Positions 30,970 through 39,225 of a stretch of DNA of 64,000 nt are shown one piece after another. The position numbers and the translations under genes were made by a program. This DNA is from Christensenella timonensis (GTDB lineage: Bacteria; Bacillota; Clostridia; Christensenellales; Christensenellaceae): positions 248,001 to 312,000 of the forward strand of contig NZ_FLKP01000002.1 of assembly GCF_900087015.1 (NCBI RefSeq), read 5' to 3'. Position 1 is the stretch's first letter; the number at the start of each line of letters is the position of its first letter. The notes under the pieces were generated by a model that was given only the letters and a program-made list of their open reading frames with translations, was not told the origin of the DNA and ran no database searches.

Positions 30970-31025
30970 TTGACATTTTTACAATCGTGTTTATAATAAT
31001 AATTAAGAATAGTTATTATTCTTAA
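30970..31025 (+). promoter_or_regulatory. Promoter and nested operators of the Fur/PerR-like gene
   Basis: TTGACA (30970-30975), 16-bp spacer, TATAAT (30992-30997). Downstream are two interlocked dyads: AATAATAA / TTATTATT (30995-31002, 31013-31020) and TTAAGAATA / TATTCTTAA (31003-31011, 31017-31025). Such AT-rich dyads resemble Per boxes and cover the transcript start, pointing to autorepression. Confidence 0.7.
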
Positions 31026-31037
31026 AAGGTGTGATAA

Positions 31038-31430
31038 ATGGCTTATTCAAAACAACGGGAATTGATTTTAAAGACAGTGCTCAATAACAGGATCCATCCG
31101 ACCGCAGATACTGTTTTCTCCCTCTTGAAGCCGGATCATCCGGAGCTGAGCCTGGCCACGGTCTACAGAAACTTAAACCAGCTGGCAAAACAAGGGCTCT
31201 TATTAAAGATTCCTGTACCAAACGGCGCTGATCATTTTGACGGAACGCTGGAAGCGCATTATCATATGATATGTGAGCAGTGCTCTCAGATGGTGGATGT
31301 GCCCAAAGAATATGTTCCTGAATTTGATTCCCAGATTGCTGAAAAAACCGGATGCGCAATACATTCTCACACCATTGTGTTTTACGGATTGTGCGAAAGT
31401 TGCAATCGCACGCCGCATGCTTCCTGTTAG
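31038..31430 (+). CDS. Fur-family regulator, PerR-like
   Basis: 130 residues, on the short side for Fur proteins. The winged helix (1-75) has HPTADTVFSLL and SLATVYRNLNQL, the recognition helix. The metal-binding half has FDGTLEAHYHMICEQCSQMVDV and a final CESCNRTPHASC; the two CxxC pairs form the structural zinc site. HYH and nearby Asp/His residues match the regulatory Fe/Mn site of PerR. It probably represses peroxide or metal genes. Start ATG at 31038 after AAAGGTGTGATAA. Confidence 0.85.
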   Translation: MAYSKQRELILKTVLNNRIHPTADTVFSLLKPDHPELSLATVYRNLNQLAKQGLLLKIPVPNGADHFDGTLEAHYHMICEQCSQMVDVPKEYVPEFDSQIAEKTGCAIHSHTIVFYGLCESCNRTPHASC

Positions 31431-31470
31431 GAAAGCTGCGAATCATTCAACATTATTTCTTCACTTTTAA

Positions 31471-31514
31471 GAAAGAACGTTTCCGCGTTGATTGGGGGTC
31501 GGAAACGTTCTTTC
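31471..31514. terminator. Bidirectional terminator between perR-like and sortase genes
   Basis: A perfect 15-bp stem (GAAAGAACGTTTCCG / CGGAAACGTTCTTTC) with a 14-base loop, followed by T-rich sequence. Confidence 0.85.
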
Positions 31515-31527
31515 TCGTTTTTCATAC

Positions 31528-32346
31528 TTATTTTTCCAATACGGCCTGTACCACATAGCGTTTTTCATCCTGCCCTTTGACGCAGGTGGAAAGGGTTATG
31601 ATCCTGTCCTGTGCGCTAAGCTCCGCATCTGTTTTGTAGGGCGAGCGGCCGCGCATTTTTTTGAGGTACTGCCCGTAGTCTTCGTCGCTTGCAAAGGTCA
31701 TGGTATATGTTTCGTCCACTTCGCTTACAACATATGCCGAGAATATCCGGTACTCTCTTACGCTGCCGTCCGGCAGGTAAAGGTATACCGTATCGTTTTC
31801 GCGGAAGAACGCATCCTCCTCGTAATCGTGCAGTGTCGCAAACATGGAGCCGTCGTTCATGCGGTGCCCGTAGATGATCGTATTCTGGTCGGAAAAATCC
31901 GGGGCGTTCTGGTAGTCGAGGAAAATCGCGCCTGCGCGGTTTTCCGACTTATCCGCATTGTGCGAAATATAATAATCGTTGTCGTCGCCGATCACCACCG
32001 GATAATCGATCTTGGTATTCGGCAGGTAAATCCAGCCGACGATATCGTCGTTTACAGCCTGCAAAGCCTCAAAGTCGATCTTCCTGTCGCGCGGGCCGCC
32101 GCTTTCCTGTCCGGGCTGCTGCGATGCCGCTGCCACTTCTTTCAGCTTGTCATACGCATCTTCGCTTGCCCAGTCCTCCCCTTTGATGCCAAATACCTGC
32201 ACAAGTGCAAAAACGAGAACCACAACAGCCGCCGCAATGACGATCCATGAAATCACCTTGCTGCGTTTTGGGGGCGCGGAAGGCGGCTGCGTCCCTGTAT
32301 CTTCCTGCTTCAGTTTTTCCGGTTCTTCGCCGATCTTCTTTGCCAT
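31528..32346 (-). CDS. srtB: Class B sortase
   Basis: 272 residues, anchored by one N-terminal helix (about 33-55) after a charged, Pro-rich cytoplasmic tail. The catalytic triad is visible: His in IIYGHRMNDGSMF, Cys in LSTCVKGQDEKR, and the Arg shortly after it. NTKIDYPVVIG and HNADKSENRAGAIFLDY are class B features. Its substrate is unknown: no protein with a clear NPQTN- or LPxTG-like motif is encoded nearby, but the giant protein at 19432-26787 has a degenerate sorting end. Start follows AAAAAAGGAG. Confidence 0.92.
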   Translation of the reverse strand: MAKKIGEEPEKLKQEDTGTQPPSAPPKRSKVISWIVIAAAVVVLVFALVQVFGIKGEDWASEDAYDKLKEVAAASQQPGQESGGPRDRKIDFEALQAVNDDIVGWIYLPNTKIDYPVVIGDDNDYYISHNADKSENRAGAIFLDYQNAPDFSDQNTIIYGHRMNDGSMFATLHDYEEDAFFRENDTVYLYLPDGSVREYRIFSAYVVSEVDETYTMTFASDEDYGQYLKKMRGRSPYKTDAELSAQDRIITLSTCVKGQDEKRYVVQAVLEK

Positions 32347-32418
32347 AAAACTCCTTTTTTCTGTCTGCTTACACTATATTAATAACCCAAAAGCCTGTTT
32401 TTCAAAAGGATGCATACA

Positions 32419-33183
32419 TTAAACTTCATAGGCATAAGCACTTCCCGACTGCGTATTGTCGTAAATAAAGTCAACGGCGTAACTGCCATCTCCGTCCAGG
32501 AAAAGCGTTGCATACACCAAATTGCCGCCGATCGTGTTCCATGCGTATTGGAACGCTGCCATCCGGCCATGCGTGACGGCATCCGTGACGTCTTCGTCCG
32601 TAAATTCGCCTACGAGCGACATGTCCTCATAAAACCCGGTCGGGCTTACCGACCACACGTGAAGGTTCGCCTTCCCGTATTTCTGCTGCGCAGCATCCAT
32701 GAGCACCGTGAATTCTTTTGCGACCAGCAGCGGCGTCAGGCCTTTTAATTGGCCCTCGTAGAAATAATCGACATAGTCGTTTTTCCCGGAAGCGCCAAAA
32801 TGCAGCATGACTCCGCCATCCTTGCCCATGAACGGCGTTTCCTTGAGGTACGTCCCGTCTTCCTGCGCAAAATAGGAAACGTCCGCCTGCACCTCCTCCA
32901 GCGTCACCACACGCCCGCCGGAAAGCAGGCTTTCCGTATCGACCAGCCTTTCAAACTCCGCGGTATCCCCTTCCGGTTCCGGCATGGAATCCCGGTCGTC
33001 CGTTTCTTCCGCTTGTGCCGGCGGCAGGCTCGGCCCCGCATGCTGCGCGGATTGCGGTACACGTTCCGCCTGCCGCGCGAGCAGGTCTTTCCCAAAATCC
33101 CGCAGCATGCCGCAGGAGCAGCAAAAAACGAGCATAGCCGCCACCATACCAAAAGCACATACCCGTTTTTTCCACTTTTCCAT
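32419..33183 (-). CDS. Secreted or membrane-anchored protein of unknown function
   Basis: 254 residues. The N-terminus is basic then hydrophobic (VCAFGMVAAMLVFCCSCG), either a lipoprotein signal with a non-standard lipobox or a signal anchor. A Pro/Glu/Asp-rich linker leads to a globular domain from about residue 85 (DAAQQKYGKANLHVWSVSP; GNLVYATLFLDGDGSYAVDF) with no family I recognise. A TTG start overlaps the decarboxylase stop, but the ATG at 33183 has a better site (AAAAGGCGG). It lies between the decarboxylase and sortase B on the same strand. Confidence 0.7.
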   Translation of the reverse strand: MEKWKKRVCAFGMVAAMLVFCCSCGMLRDFGKDLLARQAERVPQSAQHAGPSLPPAQAEETDDRDSMPEPEGDTAEFERLVDTESLLSGGRVVTLEEVQADVSYFAQEDGTYLKETPFMGKDGGVMLHFGASGKNDYVDYFYEGQLKGLTPLLVAKEFTVLMDAAQQKYGKANLHVWSVSPTGFYEDMSLVGEFTDEDVTDAVTHGRMAAFQYAWNTIGGNLVYATLFLDGDGSYAVDFIYDNTQSGSAYAYEV

Positions 33184-33200
33184 TTTTTCCGCCTTTTCCG

Positions 33201-34457
33201 TCAACCAAACAAGTTCATAAAATCAAAGGTCGCAAAATAATCTTCCGGCGTTTCGGCGCGGCGGATCAGCTGCGTGCTGCCATCCTCTTTTAAGAGAACC
33301 TCCGCACTCCGAAGCTTTCCATTGTAATTATACCCCATGGCAAAACCATGCGCACCCGTATCGTGGATCACGAGCAGGTCGCCGATATCGATCTTTGGAA
33401 GCATGCGGTCTATGGCAAATTTATCGTTGTTCTCGCAAAGGCCGCCCGTTACGTCATATTTATGGTCGCGGGGCTCGTTTTCCTTGCCCATGACCGTGAT
33501 ATGGTGATAGGAACCATACATCGCGGGACGCATCAGGTTGGCCGCACATGCATCCACCCCAATGTAGTCTTTGTAAGTATGTTTTTCGTGCAGCACTTTT
33601 GTCACCAGGCAACCGTACGGCCCGAGCATAAAGCGCCCCAGCTCCGTAAAAATGGCCACATCGCCCATGCCCGCGGGCACAAGCACAGCATCGAACGCTT
33701 TTTTGACGCCTGCGCCGACCCTTAGGATATCGACGGGCTTTCCCTCCGGCTCGTAAGGGATGCCGACGCCGCCCGACAAATTGATAAAGCGGATATCTGC
33801 ACCCGTTTCGTCCCTAAGCCTGACTGCCAGTTCAAACAGGATACGCGCCAGCTCCGGGTAATAGTCTTCCGTCTGTGTGTTGCTGGCCAAAAACGCATGG
33901 ATGCCGAATTTTTTTGCGCCCAATTCCAAAAGCTGCCGATAGGCCGTGACCATCTGGCCGTAGGTCATGCCGTATTTGGAATCCCCCGGGTTGTCCATGA
34001 TCCCGTTGGCGGTCTCAAACTTCCCGCCCGGATTATAACGACAGCAAATCGTTTCCGGGATGCCCGCCGCTTCATTCAAAAAGGCCACGTGTGTCAGGTC
34101 ATCCAAATTGATGATCGCCCCCATTTTTTTGGCAAGCCTGAAATCTGCCGCCGGGGTATCGTTAGAGGAAAACATGATCTCGTGCCCGGAAAAGCCGCAT
34201 GCACCGGAAAGCATCAGCTCTGTATCCGAAGAGCAATCCACCCCGCAGCCTTCCTCTTTGAGTATTTGCATGATGACCGGGTTTGGCGTCGCCTTAACCG
34301 CGAAATATTCCTTGAACCCTTTGTTCCATGAAAAGGCTTCGTTCATACGCCGCGCATTTTCGCGGATGCCCTTTTCATCGTACAGGTGAAAGGGCGTCGG
34401 GTATTCTGCCGTAATCTTTTCAAGCTGTCCTTTGGTCACAAACGGTCTTTTTTCCAT
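33201..34457 (-). CDS. lysA: Diaminopimelate decarboxylase-like PLP enzyme
   Basis: 418 residues, a fold-III PLP decarboxylase. The PLP lysine is in EYFAVKATPNP; NLSGGVGIPYEP is the glycine-rich phosphate loop; LGPYGCLVTKVL, CAANLMRPAMYGSYHHI and the C-terminal GAHGFAMGYNYNGKLR complete the family pattern. The active-site Cys segment reads CENND, slightly off the usual CESGD. Most likely it makes lysine from meso-diaminopimelate, but related enzymes act on other amino acids. Start: AAGGAG 8 bp before the ATG at 34457. Confidence 0.85.
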   Translation of the reverse strand: MEKRPFVTKGQLEKITAEYPTPFHLYDEKGIRENARRMNEAFSWNKGFKEYFAVKATPNPVIMQILKEEGCGVDCSSDTELMLSGACGFSGHEIMFSSNDTPAADFRLAKKMGAIINLDDLTHVAFLNEAAGIPETICCRYNPGGKFETANGIMDNPGDSKYGMTYGQMVTAYRQLLELGAKKFGIHAFLASNTQTEDYYPELARILFELAVRLRDETGADIRFINLSGGVGIPYEPEGKPVDILRVGAGVKKAFDAVLVPAGMGDVAIFTELGRFMLGPYGCLVTKVLHEKHTYKDYIGVDACAANLMRPAMYGSYHHITVMGKENEPRDHKYDVTGGLCENNDKFAIDRMLPKIDIGDLLVIHDTGAHGFAMGYNYNGKLRSAEVLLKEDGSTQLIRRAETPEDYFATFDFMNLFG

Positions 34458-34485
34458 CTTGTACTCCTTGACGTACTGAAAAATT

Positions 34486-35256
34486 TTATGCCAGATCCTT
34501 CGGATCGGGTTCGATATAGATCGCAACCAGCTCCGGCGGATTGTTGATCCTGATTTTCGGGTAGCCGCTTGAGCCGAGGCCGCGGCTGATGATCATGGTC
34601 GTGGCGCCGTCCGTAAATTCGCCCTCCACATACTTGGGCATAAAGCCCTGCCCGCTCATGGCAAAGGCGCCGATCTTGGGAAAGCGTATCTGCCCCGCAT
34701 GGGTATGCCCGGAAAGCACGAGGTCGATATTCTTGTGCAGGTAAAGCGGATAATATTCCGGCCTGTGCGCAAGAAAAATATTGAAGCCGCTCGTTTCGGA
34801 GAATACATTGACAGAATCCATGACATCGACCCCGTTAAACGAAATATCGTCCATACCCGCGATGTTGATCTCATTCCCGCCGGCACGCACCTTTTGGAGG
34901 TCGCCGCTCCGCAGCACCGTAACGCCGTATTCCTGCATAATATCTTCGATCTGCCCGTCAAAATTGCGTTCGTGGTTTCCTGTGACAAAATAGGCAGGCG
35001 CAATCCCCGCAAGGGTACGCGCAAACTGTTTGGTATAGCGTGCGTCGATCCCTTTCTGGTGTTCGTGGGCCACCATATCGCCGGTGACCGCAATGATATC
35101 CGGCATCAGCTTTTCCACCTTGCGGAACAGCTGCCCGTTGCGCGCGCCAAATTCCTTTTCGTGCAAGTCGGAAAGGTGCGCCACCACTACGCCGCTTGCC
35201 ACCTTATCGCTTAAAATCCCGTAGGATGTGATCTGTACCGTATTATTATTGAACAT
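34486..35256 (-). CDS. Membrane-type metallophosphoesterase (YkuE/YaeI-like)
   Basis: 256 residues with the full calcineurin-like metal set: HLSDLHEKEFG, VTGDMVAH, VTGNHE, and GHTHAGQIRFP. The N-terminus has no membrane helix. Such enzymes cleave UDP-diacylglucosamine-like or cyclic phosphodiester substrates; the actual one is unknown. It begins the run leading through the decarboxylase to sortase B. Confidence 0.87.
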   Translation of the reverse strand: MFNNNTVQITSYGILSDKVASGVVVAHLSDLHEKEFGARNGQLFRKVEKLMPDIIAVTGDMVAHEHQKGIDARYTKQFARTLAGIAPAYFVTGNHERNFDGQIEDIMQEYGVTVLRSGDLQKVRAGGNEINIAGMDDISFNGVDVMDSVNVFSETSGFNIFLAHRPEYYPLYLHKNIDLVLSGHTHAGQIRFPKIGAFAMSGQGFMPKYVEGEFTDGATTMIISRGLGSSGYPKIRINNPPELVAIYIEPDPKDLA

Positions 35257-35309
35257 TCCTTTTCCTTATCTGTGTTATCTTTAACTTCTTTCCCATGGAA
35301 ATTGATTTT

Positions 35310-35338
35310 ATTATAGTATAAAACAGGCCCGGATTCAA
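35310..35338 (-). promoter_or_regulatory. Promoter of the phosphoesterase-decarboxylase-sortase run
   Basis: On the minus strand TTGAAT (35338-35333), 17-bp spacer, TATAAT (35315-35310), about 50 bp before the ATG at 35256. Confidence 0.65.
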
Positions 35339-35388
35339 TCGATCGGCATGTACAGTGCATGAATATTTTGTAAAAAATATCGTTTTCC

Positions 35389-36537
35389 TTACCACAGGAA
35401 CGTGGAAGAAGCAAACCACAGGAAAACCAGGCCGCATTCCGCCGCAACGGATACCGCGGCGGCGGCAACGGCGACCCACTTTTTGTTCCACCGGAGCAGC
35501 AGGTCGGTAAAGGCCAGCATGAATACTGCATTACCCGCGATGTAACGCGGGATGGATTGGAGCCTTACAGAAACCGGGATCAACAAAAGTGCAAAAGCCA
35601 TGCCTGCCTCCGCATACCTTTTTTCAAGCACCAGAAAAACGCACAGCATAAGGCCCGCGACCGCGCAAACGGCAAAAAAGACCTGGCGCGCTTCTCCCGA
35701 AGCAAACCCGTTTATGATCGTGGCGAATGGATTGCCGACCGAGCCCTCCCACGCGCTCTGCGCATGCAGGAACGCAAGCGGGTCGCCCGTACGCATCCAC
35801 AGAAAAGCCATGAACAGGAGGAGCCCGGCAACTGTGAGCGCCGCTCCCAATACAGCCTCTTTGACCTTGCCCCGCCGTTCCCCGCTGCGGTGGTCGTATA
35901 TCAGCTGGATGAGCATACCCAGCAGCAATACGACGCCCGTGTTTTTGGTAAGCGCCAAAAAAAAGCCGAATCCGCCCGCCACAAGGTACTGCCTCCTGTG
36001 CAAAAACAGCAATCCGCCCGCAAAGAGGAACAAATACAACGATTCCGTATAATAGCTCGCAAAGTAAAAGGTGTAGCTGCCCAGCGCAAACAGCACGCAC
36101 AAAAGCACCGCCTGGCGGATATTTGCCCCCCGCGTCTCCAGTACATATTTCATCAGCAGGACGAGCCCCGCAGTCTGGAAAATGATGTTCAGAACAAATC
36201 CGAGGAGGTTGATATCGATACCCGTGAGAAAATTCGCCCCGCGGACGGCCAAGCTGAACAGCGGAAAAAACGCCCAGTTGACAAGCCCGCCGCTATAGTC
36301 CGCGCCCCAGGTATATCCATTTGTCGTGATTCCCTGGTACCATTCCGCGTCCCAGATATTGAGCGCCTGTAAAAATGTCCGCGTATCGCCGCAGCCCGCC
36401 GCATATGCGCAAAAGAGCACGAACAACAGCAAACGGGAAAGCAGGACGATGAGCAATGAAAAAAGGCAAATATTCCATATCGAATATTTGCTCTTTTCAA
36501 ACCAGTTGTAAAATCGCGCTTCCGCTTTGAGTTCCAT
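35389..36537 (-). CDS. PIG-V-like polytopic mannosyltransferase-type membrane protein
   Basis: 382 residues with about ten membrane helices. The first extracellular loop has WDAEWYQGITTNGYTWGAD and VNWAFFPLFSL, typical of bacterial PIG-V-like (GT-C) glycosyltransferases that use lipid-linked sugars. SYYTESLYLFLFAGGLLF follows. The acceptor is unknown. It lies 15 bp downstream of the pterin-binding methyltransferase gene. Confidence 0.75.
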   Translation of the reverse strand: MELKAEARFYNWFEKSKYSIWNICLFSLLIVLLSRLLLFVLFCAYAAGCGDTRTFLQALNIWDAEWYQGITTNGYTWGADYSGGLVNWAFFPLFSLAVRGANFLTGIDINLLGFVLNIIFQTAGLVLLMKYVLETRGANIRQAVLLCVLFALGSYTFYFASYYTESLYLFLFAGGLLFLHRRQYLVAGGFGFFLALTKNTGVVLLLGMLIQLIYDHRSGERRGKVKEAVLGAALTVAGLLLFMAFLWMRTGDPLAFLHAQSAWEGSVGNPFATIINGFASGEARQVFFAVCAVAGLMLCVFLVLEKRYAEAGMAFALLLIPVSVRLQSIPRYIAGNAVFMLAFTDLLLRWNKKWVAVAAAAVSVAAECGLVFLWFASSTFLW

Positions 36538-36552
36538 AGGCTTCCCCCGGTG

Positions 36553-37347
36553 TTACGCTTCCGTTTCCCGGTATGCCGTCAGGTAGTTCATACAGTATTC
36601 GTCTTGCCCCAGGAGCATTTCCGCAGCGCGCAGGTGCAGCTTCATCGCCGGATTTATAATATCCATGATGGGCGCGTCCATGCCCTGCGACATCGCGCAT
36701 GCAAGGAAGGCCTGGTTGATGATCCCCCGCTTGGGAAGCCCGAACGAAATGTTGGAAAGTCCCGCCAGAAGATGGATTTCAGGGTAGGCTTCGTGCAGGA
36801 TACGCGTTGCGGCGAGCGCTTCTTTGGGCGCATCCCAGCCCGTCGCCGCCGCTTCCACCACGATATCCACATAGATATCCCGGTCCGCTACGCCTTCGCC
36901 GCGCAGTATTTCGATCAGTTTCTGCGCATTTTGCACCCTGCGCTCCGCCGTTTTGGGAATCCCGTCCCCATCGAGCGGCATAGCCACGATACCTGTCCGG
37001 TACTGTTTTACGAGCGGCAGCACGCCTTCCATACGCTCGTCCTCCAGCGTCACGGAATTGATGATGGCATTTTTCAGTTCCACATGTTCAAACAAAAACG
37101 CGAGCGCTTTGGGATTGGTGGAATCCGCCATGATCCCGCAGTCTGGCGCGGCTTTCCCGGCAAGCGTTGCCGCCCACACGAGCATTTCTTCCTCGTCCTC
37201 GCACATGCCTGTGTTGATATCGAGATAGTGGGCGCCTGCCGCTGCCTGGCGCGCCGCGAGGCCGGCCACGAAATTTTCATCCTTCGCATTCATCGCTTCG
37301 AGCGTCGAGGGGATCGAGCTGTTTAATTTCTCTCCGATAATGATCAT
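36553..37347 (-). CDS. Pterin-binding methyltransferase (MeTr/MetH pterin domain type)
   Basis: 264 residues forming one TIM barrel of the methyltetrahydrofolate-binding family: IIGEKLNSSIPST, AAGAHYLDINTG (pterin-binding Asp), IMADSTNP, NSVTLED, MPLDGDGIP and LAGLSNISFGLP. It moves a methyl group between tetrahydrofolate and a corrinoid protein. It overlaps the preceding homocysteine-methyltransferase/MTHFR gene by 4 bp (ATGA), so the two products are probably made together, like separated domains of MetH. The corrinoid-binding partner is not in the window. Confidence 0.85.
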   Translation of the reverse strand: MIIIGEKLNSSIPSTLEAMNAKDENFVAGLAARQAAAGAHYLDINTGMCEDEEEMLVWAATLAGKAAPDCGIMADSTNPKALAFLFEHVELKNAIINSVTLEDERMEGVLPLVKQYRTGIVAMPLDGDGIPKTAERRVQNAQKLIEILRGEGVADRDIYVDIVVEAAATGWDAPKEALAATRILHEAYPEIHLLAGLSNISFGLPKRGIINQAFLACAMSQGMDAPIMDIINPAMKLHLRAAEMLLGQDEYCMNYLTAYRETEA

Positions 37348-39089
37348 GCTTTCAACTCCTTTATAATCTCCCGGACGATATCCGCACGCTTTAAGGGCGT
37401 GATGATGTAATAACCGTCCGCGATGTCTTTTACCAATTCTATCGTATCCAGCGCTGTCTCAACAGCGATCTTTGCCGCCTGCTGCCTGTCCGCCTCTTTG
37501 AAGCGTTCACAAATTTCGGCGGGGATATCGATGCCCGCAAGTTCGTTATTGATAAAGCAGGCGTTTTTGTAGCTCACGACCGGCATGACGCCCGCCCAGA
37601 CCGGCGCATGGAGCTCCCGCTTTGCGCGCGTTATGTTTCCGGCGGCGCGCTGATCGTAGACCGGCTGCGTCAGGAAGCAGCTCATGCCAGCCTCTTCTTT
37701 TCTCTTTGCTTTTGCAAGCTCCGCGTCAAAGTTCTGTGCGTTCACATTGAGCGCGCCCATCACGGTAAAGGGCGCTTCCGCAAAGATCGTGCGGTTTAAA
37801 TCCCGGATAAATTCCGCATACAACACGGAATTAAACTGGAACACGCTTTTGATCTCGCCCCTGCGGTTGTTGGGAATGGGGTCGCCCGTCACCACCAGCA
37901 CATTGCGTACCCCCTGCATATGCAGCCCCAGCAAAAGCGCCTTGGACGCATTCAGGTTCCTGTCCCTGCACGTCAGGTGCGGCAAGGCCCTGATGCCGTA
38001 CTTTGTCTTGAGCATGGCCGCGAGCATACTGCTGTCCGCACGTGCCCGCCCGATCGGGCAGTCCGCGATCGTAATATAATCCGCGCCCGCACGGGCAAGG
38101 TTTTGGGCGGCTTCCGTAAAAAACGCGCCGTCCGCGTCGAGCGGGGAATCCAGCTCCACCGCGATGGGTTTCCCTGTCCCCCATTCCTGTCCGCCGTCTC
38201 TTTGCGGGACGCGTATCCGGCTTCCCGTTTTGACGGAGGTATCTTTTAATGCGGGCAGCGCTTTCAAGGCTTGCGCCGCTGCGCGGATATGTTCGGGCGT
38301 TGTACCGCAGCAGCCGCCGAGGATCTTAACGCCTGCCTGCGCGATCTTGATAAGCTGCTCCGCAAAATAATCGGGCGTACTTTTGAACACCGTCCTGCCG
38401 CCCACGACCGTCGGATACCCGGCATTCGGCATGATGCACACCGGTTTCCCGTAAAATTCCGTACTCTTTACGACGCGAACCATATGCAACGGGCCGCACG
38501 TACAATTGAAGCCATATGCGTCGATCTCCGGCACATCGCGCAGCGCGTCGATAATGCTTTGCGCGGACACGCCGCTTTGCGTATACAGATCCGGCGCGAC
38601 CGAACACTCCGTGATCACATATGCATCCGGGCATACGCTCTTTACATAGCGGGCCGCTTCTTTCAGCGCCGGCGCTTCACCGAACGTCTCGAACAGGAAA
38701 TGGGTGACGCCGTTCCTGAGGAACCTGTCGATCAGGGCATGCCGTTCTTCGTCACATTTTTGCTGGTCATCATGCAGGATCGGCCCCATGCTCGCGAAAA
38801 CCAGCGTATCTTCTTCCGCTGCCTCCTGCGCGCATTTGCAGCCAGCGTCCACCACTGCCAGCACATCGTCAAGGTTCGTCCCCATGGAAAAGGTATTGGC
38901 CGCGAACGTATTTGTTTTGATCGCACCCGCGCCCGCTTCAATATATTCCCGGTGCGCCTTTATCACGCGCTGCGGATATTGTATATTCGATAATTCGCAC
39001 CGCACCACGCTGTCTTCGTATTTTGCTGCAAGGTATGTCCCCATGGCGCCGTCGAAGAGCAGGATAGGGCCGTTTTTTGGTTCTTTCAT
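37344..39089 (-). CDS. Bifunctional homocysteine S-methyltransferase / methylenetetrahydrofolate reductase
   Basis: 581 residues. The N-terminal half is a homocysteine-binding barrel: LLFDGAMGTYLA, a first Cys in YGFNCTCGP, and the zinc pair in GGCCGTTPEH. The C-terminal half is MTHFR-like: DYITIADCPIGRAR, PHLTCRDRN, NVLVVTGDPIPN and FLTQPVYD. This fusion supplies methyl-THF and binds homocysteine for methionine synthesis. The ATG at 39089 has GGGAGAAAAC before it, better than the one 12 bp upstream. No SAM riboswitch is seen in the 136-bp gap before it. Confidence 0.9.
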   Translation of the reverse strand: MKEPKNGPILLFDGAMGTYLAAKYEDSVVRCELSNIQYPQRVIKAHREYIEAGAGAIKTNTFAANTFSMGTNLDDVLAVVDAGCKCAQEAAEEDTLVFASMGPILHDDQQKCDEERHALIDRFLRNGVTHFLFETFGEAPALKEAARYVKSVCPDAYVITECSVAPDLYTQSGVSAQSIIDALRDVPEIDAYGFNCTCGPLHMVRVVKSTEFYGKPVCIMPNAGYPTVVGGRTVFKSTPDYFAEQLIKIAQAGVKILGGCCGTTPEHIRAAAQALKALPALKDTSVKTGSRIRVPQRDGGQEWGTGKPIAVELDSPLDADGAFFTEAAQNLARAGADYITIADCPIGRARADSSMLAAMLKTKYGIRALPHLTCRDRNLNASKALLLGLHMQGVRNVLVVTGDPIPNNRRGEIKSVFQFNSVLYAEFIRDLNRTIFAEAPFTVMGALNVNAQNFDAELAKAKRKEEAGMSCFLTQPVYDQRAAGNITRAKRELHAPVWAGVMPVVSYKNACFINNELAGIDIPAEICERFKEADRQQAAKIAVETALDTIELVKDIADGYYIITPLKRADIVREIIKELKA

Positions 39090-39225
39090 GTTTTCTCCCA
39101 TGCAATTTTTTTCTATTATATCATAAACAGTTTCTTTTTTTGCAAAAATACGGTAAACTATTCTTGGCTAAACAACTTAACTTTTGAGGCTCTACCGGTC
39201 TGTTATATTTACGAAAGGTGAAAAA

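Noticed and set aside
39090-39225. SAM or T-box riboswitch ahead of the methionine genes
   Set aside because: The gap to fbp is only 136 bp and no T-box or S-box motif was seen.
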